NCBI GenBank assembly: GCA_002869585.1
Contig: PKUO01000052.1
Location: 117,790-181,789, forward strand
Length of the DNA stretch: 64,000 bases
Source: Sedimenticola sp.
GTDB taxonomy: Bacteria; Pseudomonadota; Gammaproteobacteria; Chromatiales; Chromatiaceae
Direction: 5' to 3'
A program made the position numbers and the translations under genes. The notes beneath the pieces are model-generated. The model was not told the DNA's origin. It made no database searches and saw only the letters and a list, made by a program, of their open reading frames with translations. Numbering within the stretch: the stretch's first letter is position 1; every line of letters begins with the position of its first letter. Positions 24,871 through 35,806 of the stretch are shown piece by piece.

Positions 24871-25493
24871 TCGCGCATTTCGCGTTCGGACTCAGTGAGG
24901 CTTGTCTGAAAGGAATCCCGTTCAAACATACGCTTGGCGTAGTCGCTGATCGCCTTGCCCTGGGCAGGCGGCAGATCGATACCCAGCACCGGCAAACGCC
25001 AGAGCAGCGGGGCAATGGAACAGTCGACCAAGGTGAAATCGTCGCTCATGAAGAAGGGTTTGGCGCTGAACACCGGGGAGGTGACGATCAGGCTCTCGCG
25101 CAACTCCTTGCGTGCCTTGGCCTCGCCCTTGCCGCCTTTGAAAATCTCATCCATCAAAGTGTACCAGTCATGATCGACCCGGTGCATGTACATCCGTGCC
25201 GTGGCGCGCGAGACCGGATCGACCGGCAGCAGCGGCGGGTGCGGAAAGCGCTCATCCAGATACTCCATGATGATGCGCGACTCGTACAGGGTGAGATCCC
25301 GGTCGACCAGGGTGGGTAGCGTGCCATAGGGGTTGAGGTCGATGACATCCTCGCAGAGATCCACGGGATCGGTATCTATGATATCGACCGTGATGCTCTT
25401 CTCTGCAAGAACCAGACGCACACGATGACTGTAAGGACTCTTCGCATCCGAGTACATGGTCATTACGGATCTTTTATTCGCCACAACCGCCAT
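24867..25493 (-). CDS. sspA: Stringent starvation protein A
   Basis: Glutathione-transferase-like protein that binds RNA polymerase, 208 aa. The N-terminus MAVVANKRSVMTMYS matches SspA and sets the start. YSHRVRLVLAEK belongs to the thioredoxin-like half, and RFPHPPLLPVDP is the surface pocket known to be needed for function in E. coli. It lies downstream of cytochrome bc1 with a terminator between, so it probably has its own promoter in the 136-nt gap. Confidence 0.95.
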   Translation of the reverse strand: MAVVANKRSVMTMYSDAKSPYSHRVRLVLAEKSITVDIIDTDPVDLCEDVIDLNPYGTLPTLVDRDLTLYESRIIMEYLDERFPHPPLLPVDPVSRATARMYMHRVDHDWYTLMDEIFKGGKGEAKARKELRESLIVTSPVFSAKPFFMSDDFTLVDCSIAPLLWRLPVLGIDLPPAQGKAISDYAKRMFERDSFQTSLTESEREMRE

Positions 25494-25561
25494 TTAATCC
25501 ACTCCAGTAATATTACGAATCACAGATTCACGCCCAGGTCATTAACGATTTTCTTTTCGCT

Positions 25562-25604
25562 AAAAACAAAGGGGGTGCACAGTATACCAAAACTGCGCAC
25601 CCCC
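25562..25604 (-). terminator. Terminator of the cytochrome bc1 operon
   Basis: On the minus strand GGGGGTGCGCAGT pairs with ACTGTGCACCCCC (one mismatch) and is followed by TTTGTTTTT. It starts 26 nt after the petC stop and ends before sspA. Confidence 0.88.
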
Positions 25605-25629
25605 GTGTTGTTCACTGACTAAAGGCCAA

Positions 25630-26283
25630 TCAGTGGATATCTTTCCAGTATTCCTTCTTCAGCAGATAGGCCAGCACGAAGAATACCGCGATAAACAACA
25701 GCACCCACACGCCCAGACGCTGACGCTCAACCTGGATGGGCTCACTGATGTAACTCAGGAAAGCAGTCAGATCACGCATGTCGGAATCAAATTTTTCCGC
25801 AGGCTGATCCTGTTGCAGCTTCCATAGAACATGGGGCATGCCCACATCAGGAAATACCGTGTTATTGACACCAAAAGGACGCTTCTCATCCGGCACAAAG
25901 CTGCGCAGATAGGTATAGATCCAGTCAACACCCCTGGCGCGGGCAATCACGCTCAAATCCGGAGGCGCAACGCCAAACCACTTCTCGGCATCCGCAGGAT
26001 TCATGGCGATATTCATGGTGTCACCGATCTTATCGGTGGTGAACATCAGGTTGTCCTTAACCTCTTCCTCGGTCAGGCCCAGATCACGCGCCATGCGATT
26101 GTAACGCTGGTACTTGGCCGAGTGACAGCTCAGGCAGTAGTTCATGAACAGTTTGGCGCCATGCTGCAGAGAGGCCTGATCGGTCAGATCGATATCCGCG
26201 TCGTCCAGTTGCACGCCACCGCCAGCAGCCAACCCGATCACCGGCATAACAGTTAACAGAAATGAAAGTATCAGCTTTTTCAT
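25630..26283 (-). CDS. petC: Cytochrome c1
   Basis: Haem c subunit of the bc1 complex, 217 aa, periplasmic with a C-terminal anchor. The signal peptide ends near GLAAG. The haem site CLSCH lies at about residue 55, the axial Met in DVGMPHVLW at about 145, and the anchor helix LGVWVLLFIAVFFVLAYLL before the basic tail. Its length is the short gammaproteobacterial form. It overlaps petB by 4 nt. Confidence 0.95.
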   Translation of the reverse strand: MKKLILSFLLTVMPVIGLAAGGGVQLDDADIDLTDQASLQHGAKLFMNYCLSCHSAKYQRYNRMARDLGLTEEEVKDNLMFTTDKIGDTMNIAMNPADAEKWFGVAPPDLSVIARARGVDWIYTYLRSFVPDEKRPFGVNNTVFPDVGMPHVLWKLQQDQPAEKFDSDMRDLTAFLSYISEPIQVERQRLGVWVLLFIAVFFVLAYLLKKEYWKDIH

Positions 26284-27509
26284 TTGGTGACCCTCTCTGG
26301 AACGGGCTTGGTCTTATCCATCTTGCTGTAGATAGGCATCAGCAGGAAGAATGCGAAGTAAAGCACGGTGCCTATCTGCGCCAACAGGGTTTTACCCTCG
26401 GTGGTAGGCTGAGTTCCCAGGTAGCCGAGCATGATGAAAGCAACAACGAAGATCGCCAGTGAGGCTTTGAAAATGACGCCCTTGTAGCGGATCGATTTCA
26501 CCGGGCTTCTGTCCAGCCAGGGCAGGAAGAACATCACCACGATGGAGAGCAGCATGGCCGCAACACCGGGGAATGCCGAACCGGCGATGGATGGCACTGC
26601 ACGCAGGATCGCGTAGAAGGGCGTGAAGTACCAGACCGGGGCGATATGCTCAGGTGTTTTCAGCGGGTTGGCCGGCTCAAAGTTGGGATGCTCGATGAAG
26701 AAACCACCCATCTCCGGCGCGAAGAACACTACAGCGGCGAACAGGAACAGGAAGCCCGCCACGCCAGCGATATCTTTTACAGAGTAGTAGGGGTGAAAAG
26801 GTATACCGTCTTTCGGAATGCCATTCTCATCCTTGTTCTTCTTGATCTCGATACCATCCGGGTTGTTGGAACCAACTTTATGCAGGGCAACAATGTGCAC
26901 GAACACCAAGGCGGCCAGCAGGAATGGCAACAGGAAGTGCAGGGCAAAGAAACGGTTCAGGGTGGCGTCGGAGATGACGTAGTCACCACGAATCCAGACA
27001 CCCAGATCCGGACCAATCACCGGGATAGCGGAGAACAGGTTAACGATAACCTGTGCGCCCCAGAAGGACATCTGCCCCCAGGGCAGCAGATAACCGAAGA
27101 ACGCCGTCGCCATCATCGCCAGGTAGATGACCACACCGATGATCCACAGCAGTTCACGCGGCTTGCGGTAGGAGCCGTACATCAGCCCGCGGAACATGTG
27201 CAGGTAGATGACAATTAAGAAGGCCGAGGCGCCGGTTGAATGCAGATAGCGGATCAGCCAGCCCCAGTCGACATCGCGCATGATGTACTCAACCGAGCCA
27301 AACGCCAGGTCGGCATCCGGTTTGTAGCTCATGGCCAGCCATACGCCGGTGAGAATCTGGTTGACCAGCACCAGCATTGCCAGGGAGCCCATGAAGTACC
27401 AGAAGTTGAAGTTCTTCGGCGCATAGTATTCGGCCAGATGCTCGTTCCAGACCTTGGTCAGCGGGAAACGGTCATCGATCCAGCCTACGAAATTTTTCAT
27501 CGCACTCAT
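26280..27509 (-). CDS. petB: Cytochrome b of bc1 complex
   Basis: Quinol-oxidising core subunit, 409 aa with eight helices. The haem ligands lie in LIRYLHSTGASAFLI / IYLHMFRGLMYGS and ALHFLLPFLLAALVFVHIVALH. The Qo-site PEWY motif is represented by PVWYF (HIAPVWYFTPFYAILR), a change of Glu to Val worth noting. It overlaps petA by one base and petC by 4 nt. Confidence 0.95.
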   Translation of the reverse strand: MSAMKNFVGWIDDRFPLTKVWNEHLAEYYAPKNFNFWYFMGSLAMLVLVNQILTGVWLAMSYKPDADLAFGSVEYIMRDVDWGWLIRYLHSTGASAFLIVIYLHMFRGLMYGSYRKPRELLWIIGVVIYLAMMATAFFGYLLPWGQMSFWGAQVIVNLFSAIPVIGPDLGVWIRGDYVISDATLNRFFALHFLLPFLLAALVFVHIVALHKVGSNNPDGIEIKKNKDENGIPKDGIPFHPYYSVKDIAGVAGFLFLFAAVVFFAPEMGGFFIEHPNFEPANPLKTPEHIAPVWYFTPFYAILRAVPSIAGSAFPGVAAMLLSIVVMFFLPWLDRSPVKSIRYKGVIFKASLAIFVVAFIMLGYLGTQPTTEGKTLLAQIGTVLYFAFFLLMPIYSKMDKTKPVPERVTK

Positions 27510-28102
27510 CAGGCTGCTCCTCCATCTTCACCGACCCGGATCGTGGTATCGGACAGGAAGGTGTACTTGGTAATTTCGAGATTGGTCGGGGCCGGCACGC
27601 CACTATAGACACGACCCGAGAGATCGAAGCGTGAACCATGGCAGGGGCAGAAGAAACCGCCAACCCAGTCAGCACCCAGATCAGCCGGCGCCACATCAGG
27701 ACGATAGGTGGGTGAACAACCCAGATGGGTGCAGATACCGATGGCTACCAGATACTCCGGCTTGATAGAGCGATGCTCGTTCTTGCAGTATTCAGGCTGC
27801 TGAGGCATATCGGACGCGGGGTCAGCCAGACGATCGCCGATCGCGCCCAGATCCTTGAGATTCTGCTCGGTGCGACGCACGATCCAGACCGGTTTGCCGC
27901 GCCATTTAACGCGCATCAGCTGGCCCGGTTCGAGCTTGCTGATATCGGCCTCGACAGGTGCGCCTGCCGCTTTCGCCTTCTCACTGGGGGCCCAGGCCGC
28001 CAGAAAAGGGTAAACCACAAAGCCGGCGCCGACAGCACCAACCACGCTTGTTGCAGCGGTCAACATTCGCCGCTTTTTCAGATCCACGCCATCTGCGCTC
28101 AT
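27509..28102 (-). CDS. petA: Rieske iron-sulfur protein
   Basis: [2Fe-2S] subunit of bc1, 197 aa. An N-terminal twin-arginine-like stretch (KKRRMLTAATS) and one helix anchor it; it is likely exported by Tat. The cluster ligands are CTHLGC and CPCHGSRFD, both complete. It is the first gene of petABC, preceded by a promoter-like pair and a palindrome. Confidence 0.95.
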   Translation of the reverse strand: MSADGVDLKKRRMLTAATSVVGAVGAGFVVYPFLAAWAPSEKAKAAGAPVEADISKLEPGQLMRVKWRGKPVWIVRRTEQNLKDLGAIGDRLADPASDMPQQPEYCKNEHRSIKPEYLVAIGICTHLGCSPTYRPDVAPADLGADWVGGFFCPCHGSRFDLSGRVYSGVPAPTNLEITKYTFLSDTTIRVGEDGGAA

Positions 28103-28179
28103 TGCTTATGACTCCCGGAGTAGGCTGGATAATATAAACCCAACAGATTCAGATAGGCCCCGAAGTAACAGTCAGGAAG

Positions 28180-28195
28180 ATCAGAATATTCTGAT
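28180..28195. promoter_or_regulatory. 16-bp perfect palindrome upstream of petA
   Basis: ATCAGAATATTCTGAT, perfectly self-complementary, lying between the predicted -10 element and the petA start. It may be an operator for a dimeric regulator of the bc1 operon. Confidence 0.45.
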
Positions 28196-28218
28196 ATTAC
28201 CCCAAAAATAGACGGCGC

Positions 28219-28247
28219 ATTCTCCAACATGCATCGTCGAACGTCAA
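28219..28247 (-). promoter_or_regulatory. Sigma-70-type promoter for petABC
   Basis: On the minus strand TTGACG, 17 nt, then GAGAAT. The -35 matches consensus at five of six positions and the -10 at four. It sits about 117 nt upstream of petA. Confidence 0.5.
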
Positions 28248-28302
28248 GAATTTCATGGTTTTCACAGGCATAACAATGCGTTTTATCAATGTTTCGGCAA
28301 TC

Positions 28303-29058
28303 TCATGCCGGATTCGGGATATCAATAAACTGGTGAGACAGACCAAACCGATGGGCGAGATGCTCACCCAGGGCCTGAACACCATAGCGTTCGGTGGCGT
28401 GATGCCCCGCCGCGTAAAAGTGAATCCCCAACTCGCGCGCTAGGTGGGCGGTCTGCTCGGAGATCTCCCCGGAAATGAACGCATCGCAACCCAGGGCCGC
28501 TGCCTGTTCGATATACCCCTGGGCGCCTCCCGTGCACCAGCCAATGCGGGCGAGGGATATCGGCCCTGCGACCAGATGCAGAGGCTTACGCCCCAGCACC
28601 CTGGAAATCCGGCCAGCCAGTTCAGCAGGCTCTAGCGGCGCAGCAGGTGTTCCGCCCCAGAGCAGCCCTTTGTCATCCAGCGCCTGGATCCGCTCAAACC
28701 CCAGACGCTCGCCTAACTGGCGGTTATTGCCCAACTCCGGATGTCTATCCAGCGGCAGGTGATAGGCCAGCAGGCTGACGCCCCCCTGGATCAGGGCGCG
28801 CACGCGCCGCCCCTTGATACCGGTCAGAGGCGCCGGCTCACCCTTCCAGAAGAAGCCGTGATGGACAAGCAACAGATCCGCCTGCTGATCGACAGCGGCC
28901 TCAATCAGCGCCTGGCTGGCCGTAACGCCGGTTACGATACGGGATACATCCATGTTACCGGCATCCAGCTGCAGGCCGTTGGGGCAATAATCCTCACTGC
29001 GCTCCGGATCCAAAAGCTGTTCGCAATATTTAACCAGTTCATCAAGCCTGACTGTCAC
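28303..29058 (-). CDS. Nif3-like dinuclear metal centre protein (YbgI)
   Basis: NIF3/YbgI family protein, 251 aa, forming a toroidal hexamer with two metals per subunit in known structures. The metal ligands are visible in LLVHHGFFWKG, YHLPLDRHPELGNN and AAGHHATERYGVQAL. The true substrate is not known; the annotation as GTP cyclohydrolase type 2 homologue is by family only. It sits between bc1 and the DegS-like protease, as in Pseudomonas. Confidence 0.92.
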   Translation of the reverse strand: MTVRLDELVKYCEQLLDPERSEDYCPNGLQLDAGNMDVSRIVTGVTASQALIEAAVDQQADLLLVHHGFFWKGEPAPLTGIKGRRVRALIQGGVSLLAYHLPLDRHPELGNNRQLGERLGFERIQALDDKGLLWGGTPAAPLEPAELAGRISRVLGRKPLHLVAGPISLARIGWCTGGAQGYIEQAAALGCDAFISGEISEQTAHLARELGIHFYAAGHHATERYGVQALGEHLAHRFGLSHQFIDIPNPA

Positions 29059-29197
29059 GGTGCTTTTCCTGTTGCTTCTTTAAGGGGAGGTGTTACTTTA
29101 TGCCGCAACCCGATATTATCACAGGCTATTCTGACTTTTCCGTGTCTCCTGGGCACTGACGGTAGCGACATGCAACCGGATGGGCTTTCTCCAGGGC

Positions 29198-30349
29198 ATG
29201 ACTACCAAGACTGTTTCCATGCAAAACCGAAGATTTCTCACATTCATTCTGATCTCCATAGTGGCCGGGCTGATCGGCGCCCTCACGGTCAAATTCCTGT
29301 TGATCGACAACGACCGGGCGGCGATCCTGAAAACCGCGAAACCCCAGGTCGGGCCTGTCTCCTACGCCGATGCCGTGCAGCAGGCCGCCCCCTCGGTGGT
29401 CAACATCTACACCTCGAAACTGACCGTCGAGAAAAACAACAGCCTGTTCAACGACCCCCTGTTCAGGCGCTTTTTCGGGGATCAGTTCACCAGTAAACCA
29501 CGCAAGAAACTGCAGTCGAGCCTCGGCTCCGGGGTGGTGATCAGCAATGAGGGTTATATTCTCACCAACCACCATGTCATTGCCGGCGCTGACCAGATAC
29601 GCGTGGTGCTGGCCAACGGGCGCAACCTCGATGTGCAGATCGCGGGCACCGATCCCGACACCGACCTGGCGGTACTGAAAACCGATGCCGATAATCTGCC
29701 GGTGATCACCGTGGGTAACGCCGATCATCTGCAGGTAGGTGACGTGGTGCTGGCCATCGGCAATCCGTTCGGCGTGGGTCAAACGGTGACCATGGGCATC
29801 ATCAGCGCCACCGGGCGCAACCAGCTCGGCATCAACACCTTTGAAAATTTCATCCAGACCGACGCCGCCATCAATCCGGGCAACTCCGGAGGCGCCCTGA
29901 TCAACGCCTACGGCGAGCTGATCGGCGTCAACACCGCGATCTTCTCCAAGACCGGCGGCTCCCAGGGGATAGGCTTTGCGATACCGATCTCGCTGGCCAA
30001 GGGGGTGATGGATCAGATTCTGAAACGCGGCCGGGTGGTGCGCGGCTGGCTCGGTATCGCCGGCCAGGACATCACCCCGGAACTGGCGGAGTCCTTCGGG
30101 CTGGCGGAGAAACGCGGGGTACTGGTCTCCGGCGTGCTGGAGGATGGCCCGGCAGACAAGGCAGGCATTGAGCCCGGTGACATCATCACCCACATCAACA
30201 ACCGTGTCCCCTCCAGCTCCCAGGAGATCCTGGAGATTATCTCCTCGTTGCCGCCCGGGTCAGCGGTGCAGATCAGGGGTTGGCGCGGCAAGCTGAGTCT
30301 GGAGACGGAAGCGGTTATCAGCGAAAGGCCGAACAACCGTAACGAGTAG
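29198..30349 (+). CDS. Membrane-anchored serine protease DegS/AlgW
   Basis: Periplasmic trypsin-like protease with a single N-terminal anchor and one PDZ domain, the DegS/AlgW type that starts cleavage of the anti-sigma factor RseA/MucA under envelope stress. Length is about 383 aa. The anchor is at about 12-34, and the triad lies in LTNHHVIAGA (His), DPDTDLAVLK (Asp) and NPGNSGGAL (Ser). The PDZ covers about 290-375 (RGWLGIAGQDITPELAE). Starts at 29180, 29198 and 29219 are all in frame and none has a clear ribosome site. Gene context next to hisC-hisD-hisG-murA matches algW. Confidence 0.92.
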   Translation: MTTKTVSMQNRRFLTFILISIVAGLIGALTVKFLLIDNDRAAILKTAKPQVGPVSYADAVQQAAPSVVNIYTSKLTVEKNNSLFNDPLFRRFFGDQFTSKPRKKLQSSLGSGVVISNEGYILTNHHVIAGADQIRVVLANGRNLDVQIAGTDPDTDLAVLKTDADNLPVITVGNADHLQVGDVVLAIGNPFGVGQTVTMGIISATGRNQLGINTFENFIQTDAAINPGNSGGALINAYGELIGVNTAIFSKTGGSQGIGFAIPISLAKGVMDQILKRGRVVRGWLGIAGQDITPELAESFGLAEKRGVLVSGVLEDGPADKAGIEPGDIITHINNRVPSSSQEILEIISSLPPGSAVQIRGWRGKLSLETEAVISERPNNRNE

Positions 30350-30355
30350 TCGCGG

Positions 30356-31411
30356 CTAGACAATCCGCCTCAACGCCACGACCAGGCGGCGGTTCTGCTC
30401 GGGCGTACCGATGCTGATGCGCAAATGCTGGTCGATTCTCGGCTGTTTGAAGTGTCGAACTATCACACCTTCCTGGCGTAGCGCCGCGGCCAGTTGTTCC
30501 GCATCCCGTTGCGGATGACGGGCGAAGACAAAGTTGGCGGCCGAGGGCAGCACCTCAAAACCGAGTTCGGCAAGGTCGCCACTCAACTGCTCTCGCGAAT
30601 CGATCACCTGCTGACACACCTGTCTGAAATACGCCTCATCCTCGAAAGCCGCTACCGCCGCAGCCAGCGCCAGACGATCCATCGGGTAGGAGTTGAAGCT
30701 GTCCTTGACCCTGACCAGACCATCGATCAGGGTGCTATCTCCCAAGGCGATACCGATACGCAAACCTGCCAGGGAGCGCGATTTCGACAACGTCTGCACC
30801 ACCAGCAGATTGGGATAACGCTTTACCAGGGGTGCCGCGCTCTCGCCGCCGAAATCGATATAGGCCTCGTCTACCACCACCACCGATTCGGTATTCGCCT
30901 CCAGCAGCCGCTCGATATCGGCCAGGGGTAGCAGGCATCCAGTGGGGGCGTTCGGGTTGGGAAAGATGATGCCGCCGTTGGGCTGGTGATAGTCATCCAG
31001 ACGCAGGGAGAAGTCTTCGGCCAGCGGTATGGTCTGGTGGGCGATGCCATACAGTCCGCAGTAGACCGGGTAGAAACTGTAGGCGATATCCGGAAACAGC
31101 AACGGCCTGGATTGCTGGAACAGTGCGAAGAAGGTATGCGCCAACACCTCATCCGAACCATTGCCGGCAAATACCTGCTGCGGCTCCAGGCCATAGTAGT
31201 CGGCAACCGTCTGGCGCAGGCGAGACGCGGTGGGGTCGGGATAGAGCCGCAGGCTGTCACCCAGTTCACCCCGGATCGCCTCAATCACCCGGGGCGAGGG
31301 GCCATAGGGGTTTTCGTTGGTGTTCAGCTTCACCAGATTGTCGATCTTCGGCTGCTCTCCCGGCACATAGGGGGAGAGCTGACTGACTACCGGGCTCCAG
31401 TAGCGACTCAT
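30356..31411 (-). CDS. hisC: Histidinol-phosphate aminotransferase
   Basis: PLP enzyme of histidine synthesis, 351 aa. It converts imidazole acetol phosphate to histidinol phosphate. [11 protein letters not shown] is the substrate-binding N-terminus, [13 protein letters not shown] contacts PLP, and the Schiff-base lysine is in [13 protein letters not shown]. It lies 9 nt after hisD in a hisG-hisD-hisC block. Class I/II fold. Confidence 0.94.
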   Translation of the reverse strand: MSRYWSPVVSQLSPYVPGEQPKIDNLVKLNTNENPYGPSPRVIEAIRGELGDSLRLYPDPTASRLRQTVADYYGLEPQQVFAGNGSDEVLAHTFFALFQQSRPLLFPDIAYSFYPVYCGLYGIAHQTIPLAEDFSLRLDDYHQPNGGIIFPNPNAPTGCLLPLADIERLLEANTESVVVVDEAYIDFGGESAAPLVKRYPNLLVVQTLSKSRSLAGLRIGIALGDSTLIDGLVRVKDSFNSYPMDRLALAAAVAAFEDEAYFRQVCQQVIDSREQLSGDLAELGFEVLPSAANFVFARHPQRDAEQLAAALRQEGVIVRHFKQPRIDQHLRISIGTPEQNRRLVVALRRIV

Positions 31412-31420
31412 GGTATGTTC

Positions 31421-32734
31421 CTACTCTTCCGCTTCGAAGCGATATTCGGCAGAGCGGGCGTGGGCGGTCAAACCCTCGCCACGCGCCAGCACCGAGGCGG
31501 TCTTGCCCAGGGTCGCACTCCCCTCTTTCGAGACCATGATCAGGCTCGAGCGCTTCTGGAAGTCATAGACCCCCAGCGGCGAGGAGAAGCGCGCGGTACG
31601 CGAGGTCGGCAGCACATGGTTGGGTCCGGCGCAATAGTCGCCGAGGGGCTCTGAGGTATAGCGTCCCATGAAAATCGCACCGGCATGCTTGATCTGTTTC
31701 GCCAGCGCAAGCGGGTCATCGACCGAAAGCTCGAGATGCTCAGGGGCGATGTGATTGGCCACTTCGCAGGCCTGCTCTAGATCCCGGCAGGTGATCAGGG
31801 CGCCCCGCTCCTTCAGGGCGGTGGCGATGATCGGCTCACGCTCCATGGTCGGCAGCAGTTTGTCGATACTTGCCCTGACCCGCTCGACAAACGCCGCATC
31901 CGGGCAGAGCAGGATGGATTGCGCGTCTTCATCGTGTTCCGCCTGGGAAAACAGATCCATCGCCAGCCAGTCAGGGTTGGTGTTCCCGTCGCAGATCACC
32001 AGAATCTCGGAGGGACCCGCCACCATGTCGATGCCGACCTGGCCAAATACCGCCCTCTTGGCGGTAGCCACATAGATATTTCCCGGACCGACCACCTTGT
32101 CCACCGGCGGAATCAGTTCTGTGCCATAGGCCAGTGCAGCAACCGCCTGGGCACCGCCGACAGCAAACACCCGGTCGACCCCACAGATATGCGCGGCGGC
32201 CAGCACCAGTTCGTTCAGTTCGCCCTTCGGGGTGGGCACCACCATGATCAACTCCGCCACCCCGGCCACTTTCGCAGGGATAGCATTCATCACCACCGAG
32301 GAGGGATAGGCCGCCTTGCCACCCGGCACATACAGTCCTACCCGGTCCAGCGGAGTGACCTGCTGTCCCAGCAGGGTGCCGTCAGCCTCGGTATAGCTCC
32401 AGGAGTCGATCTTCTGCCGCTGGTGATAGTCCTGCACCCTTTCCACCGCATGCTGTAGCGCCTGCTGTTGATCGGCAGGAATCCCCTCCCAGGCCTGTCG
32501 CAGACGATCCAGGGGTATTTCCAGCGCCTCGGCATCGGCCGCCTGCCAACCGTCGAACCGGTTGGTGAAGTCGAGCAGCGCCTGATCGCCCTGTTCGCGG
32601 ATCGCCTGGATAATGTCGTTTACGGTGTTGTTGACCGCTCCATCCGAAACCGACTCCCAGGCCAGCAATTGATCCAGTTGCTGCATAAAGTCGGCATCAG
32701 CGGTATTGAGCAGGCGGATATCAGACATTGTCAT
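31421..32734 (-). CDS. hisD: Histidinol dehydrogenase
   Basis: Zinc enzyme that oxidises histidinol to histidine in two NAD+-dependent steps; 437 aa. It has [32 protein letters not shown] and the zinc/active-site stretch [14 protein letters not shown]-terminal [17 protein letters not shown] is also typical. Two starts (32734 and 32728) are both compatible with GAGG just upstream. Confidence 0.95.
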   Translation of the reverse strand: MTMSDIRLLNTADADFMQQLDQLLAWESVSDGAVNNTVNDIIQAIREQGDQALLDFTNRFDGWQAADAEALEIPLDRLRQAWEGIPADQQQALQHAVERVQDYHQRQKIDSWSYTEADGTLLGQQVTPLDRVGLYVPGGKAAYPSSVVMNAIPAKVAGVAELIMVVPTPKGELNELVLAAAHICGVDRVFAVGGAQAVAALAYGTELIPPVDKVVGPGNIYVATAKRAVFGQVGIDMVAGPSEILVICDGNTNPDWLAMDLFSQAEHDEDAQSILLCPDAAFVERVRASIDKLLPTMEREPIIATALKERGALITCRDLEQACEVANHIAPEHLELSVDDPLALAKQIKHAGAIFMGRYTSEPLGDYCAGPNHVLPTSRTARFSSPLGVYDFQKRSSLIMVSKEGSATLGKTASVLARGEGLTAHARSAEYRFEAEE

Positions 32735-32836
32735 GGTTCCTCAAAAGCCTTGTTTCGGTCTGGTCGCCATTACTGACCACCAGAGAGGTAGATAGTGCAT
32801 ATTCTGTGAGCGAGCGACAAAACAAACGGTCGGCGG

Positions 32837-33481
32837 TTACGCTTTCTGCTGCACCGCTTCCCTAAGCGCATTCAGCAGTGCGGTGACCGTACCGTGCTTC
32901 ATCTTCCAGGAGGCCTTGTTAATGATCAGCCGTGAACTGATATCGGCCATATGTTCCAGTGGCACCAGGCCATTCGCCTTGAGGGTATTGCCACTCTCGA
33001 CCAGATCGACAATCAGGTCGGAGAGCCCGACCAGCGGCGCCAGCTCCATCGAGCCATACAATTTGATCACTTCCACCTGCTGACCCTTGGCCGCGAAATA
33101 GCTGCGCGCCGAATTGACATACTTGGTGGCAATGCGCAGACGGTTGGAAGTCAGATCAGCGCCATCAAAACCGGCCACCATCATCCGGCAGCGGGCAATC
33201 TGCAGATCCAGGGGTTCGTAGAGCCCCTCGCCCCCGTGCTCCATCAGCACATCCTTGCCGGCAACCCCGATATCGGCCGCACCCCACTGCACGTAGGTAG
33301 GGACATCGGTGGCTCGGATCAGCACGAACTTGACCTCGGGATGATTGCTGTCCAGGATCAGCTTGCGGCTGGTCTCCGGGTCATCCACCGGCTCGATGCC
33401 GGCATGGGCCAGCAGCGGCAGCGTATCCTTGAAAATACGGCCTTTCGACAACGCAATGGTAATGGGCGAGTCAAATTTCAT
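32837..33481 (-). CDS. hisG: ATP phosphoribosyltransferase, short form
   Basis: First enzyme of histidine synthesis, 214 aa. This is the short HisG type without the C-terminal regulatory domain. Motifs are [11 protein letters not shown] at the start, [16 protein letters not shown] and the PRPP-binding [18 protein letters not shown]. Short HisG normally needs a HisZ partner, which is not encoded in the window. It lies between murA and hisD, with a 102-nt gap before hisD. Confidence 0.95.
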   Translation of the reverse strand: MKFDSPITIALSKGRIFKDTLPLLAHAGIEPVDDPETSRKLILDSNHPEVKFVLIRATDVPTYVQWGAADIGVAGKDVLMEHGGEGLYEPLDLQIARCRMMVAGFDGADLTSNRLRIATKYVNSARSYFAAKGQQVEVIKLYGSMELAPLVGLSDLIVDLVESGNTLKANGLVPLEHMADISSRLIINKASWKMKHGTVTALLNALREAVQQKA

Positions 33482-33510
33482 AGCTATCCAGATTCGAAAA
33501 AAGGTCGGGT

Positions 33511-34770
<1,260 letters not shown>

Positions 34771-34895
34771 CTAGTAACCGCTGAAATGGCCCTCGGGGCC
34801 AGTGAAGAAAGAGTCAATACCTGCGAATAACGGGCATGATAAAAAAAATGGGATCAAACCGGAAGCAATTATAGCCAGATTGACGTCAAATCACC

Positions 34896-35201
34896 TCAAT
34901 CACCGCTAGCACGGATCAACTCATCGACATTACTCAGATGCGCAACCGCCAGCAATGACTCGGGCAGATTGCGGTATCTCAGATCCACTCCCCGGCTGTT
35001 TGCTCGGTCCATCCACTCCAGGAGCAGGGCCAGACCGGCACTGTCCGAACGACCCGTCTCCCTGAAATCAAAGACAATTTCGCTGTTGTCACCGAAGAGC
35101 GCCTCCCCGAGCGCCAACAGGGGGGTGACCGTGGCGAATACCAGATCACCGGTCACACGGTAACTCCCATCGCCGGGCACTATTTCGGGTTTGGTCATCA
35201 T
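34896..35201 (-). CDS. mlaB: MlaB, STAS-domain subunit
   Basis: Cytoplasmic STAS protein, 101 aa, that binds MlaF in the MlaFEDB phospholipid transporter. The STAS core contains DFRETGRSDSAGLALLLEW, corresponding to the region around the key Thr/Ser in E. coli MlaB. It overlaps mlaC by 4 nt. Short and divergent, so identity rests partly on position. Confidence 0.86.
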   Translation of the reverse strand: MMTKPEIVPGDGSYRVTGDLVFATVTPLLALGEALFGDNSEIVFDFRETGRSDSAGLALLLEWMDRANSRGVDLRYRNLPESLLAVAHLSNVDELIRASGD

Positions 35202-35806
35202 TTGCCCTGCTGATTGCGTTCCTTGAGGCTGGCAATCAGACCCTCGATCTTGTAACGGCGAATCTGCGTATTGAAACTGCTGCGATAGTTGGATACCAGA
35301 CTGACCCCGTCGATCACCACATCAAACACCTTCCAGCTGTTGCCATCCAGATAGAGGTTATAGTTGATCGGCACAGCGGGCGCACCCTTCTCGCTGACCT
35401 CGGTATTGACAGTCACCTCGGTCGCGCCCTCCACCAGCCGTGCAGGAAGATATTTGATCTCCTGGCCGGAGTAGTTCAGCAGGGCGCTTGCGTAGGTCCT
35501 GACCAACAACTCGCGAAACTCCTCGACGAACTCATGCTGCTCCTGGCCACTGGCCTGGCGCCAGTGCTTACCCAGCACCAGGCGCGACATGCGGGCAAAG
35601 TCGAAGCGTGGCAGGACGATGTTATCCACCAGCCCGTATATCTTACCGGGAGATGCAGTCAACTCCTGCTTCCTCGACGACACCTCGTGCAGCACCCGCT
35701 CAGAGGTCTGCTTGACCAGCGCCACCGGGTCTTCGATAGCCAGCGCCGGCATCACCACAAGCATCAGAATCAGTGCATACAGACTGCGTACCAGGAAATT
35801 ATTCAC
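35198..35806 (-). CDS. mlaC: MlaC, periplasmic phospholipid carrier
   Basis: Shuttles phospholipids between the outer-membrane lipoprotein complex and MlaFEDB; about 202 aa. The signal peptide is YALILMLVVMPALA, followed by the Tol-Pal-like MlaC fold (LGKHWRQASGQEQHEFVEEF, GNSWKVFDVVIDGVSLV). I chose the GTG at 35806, with GAGGAGGG 8 nt upstream and an 8-nt overlap with mlaD; the frame is open to 35860, but that start adds a non-signal leader. Confidence 0.92.
   Translation of the reverse strand: MNNFLVRSLYALILMLVVMPALAIEDPVALVKQTSERVLHEVSSRKQELTASPGKIYGLVDNIVLPRFDFARMSRLVLGKHWRQASGQEQHEFVEEFRELLVRTYASALLNYSGQEIKYLPARLVEGATEVTVNTEVSEKGAPAVPINYNLYLDGNSWKVFDVVIDGVSLVSNYRSSFNTQIRRYKIEGLIASLKERNQQGK

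Noticed and set aside
29126..30193. 355-codon minus-strand ORF across the DegS/AlgW gene
   Set aside because: Antisense shadow; the plus-strand protease triad is intact.
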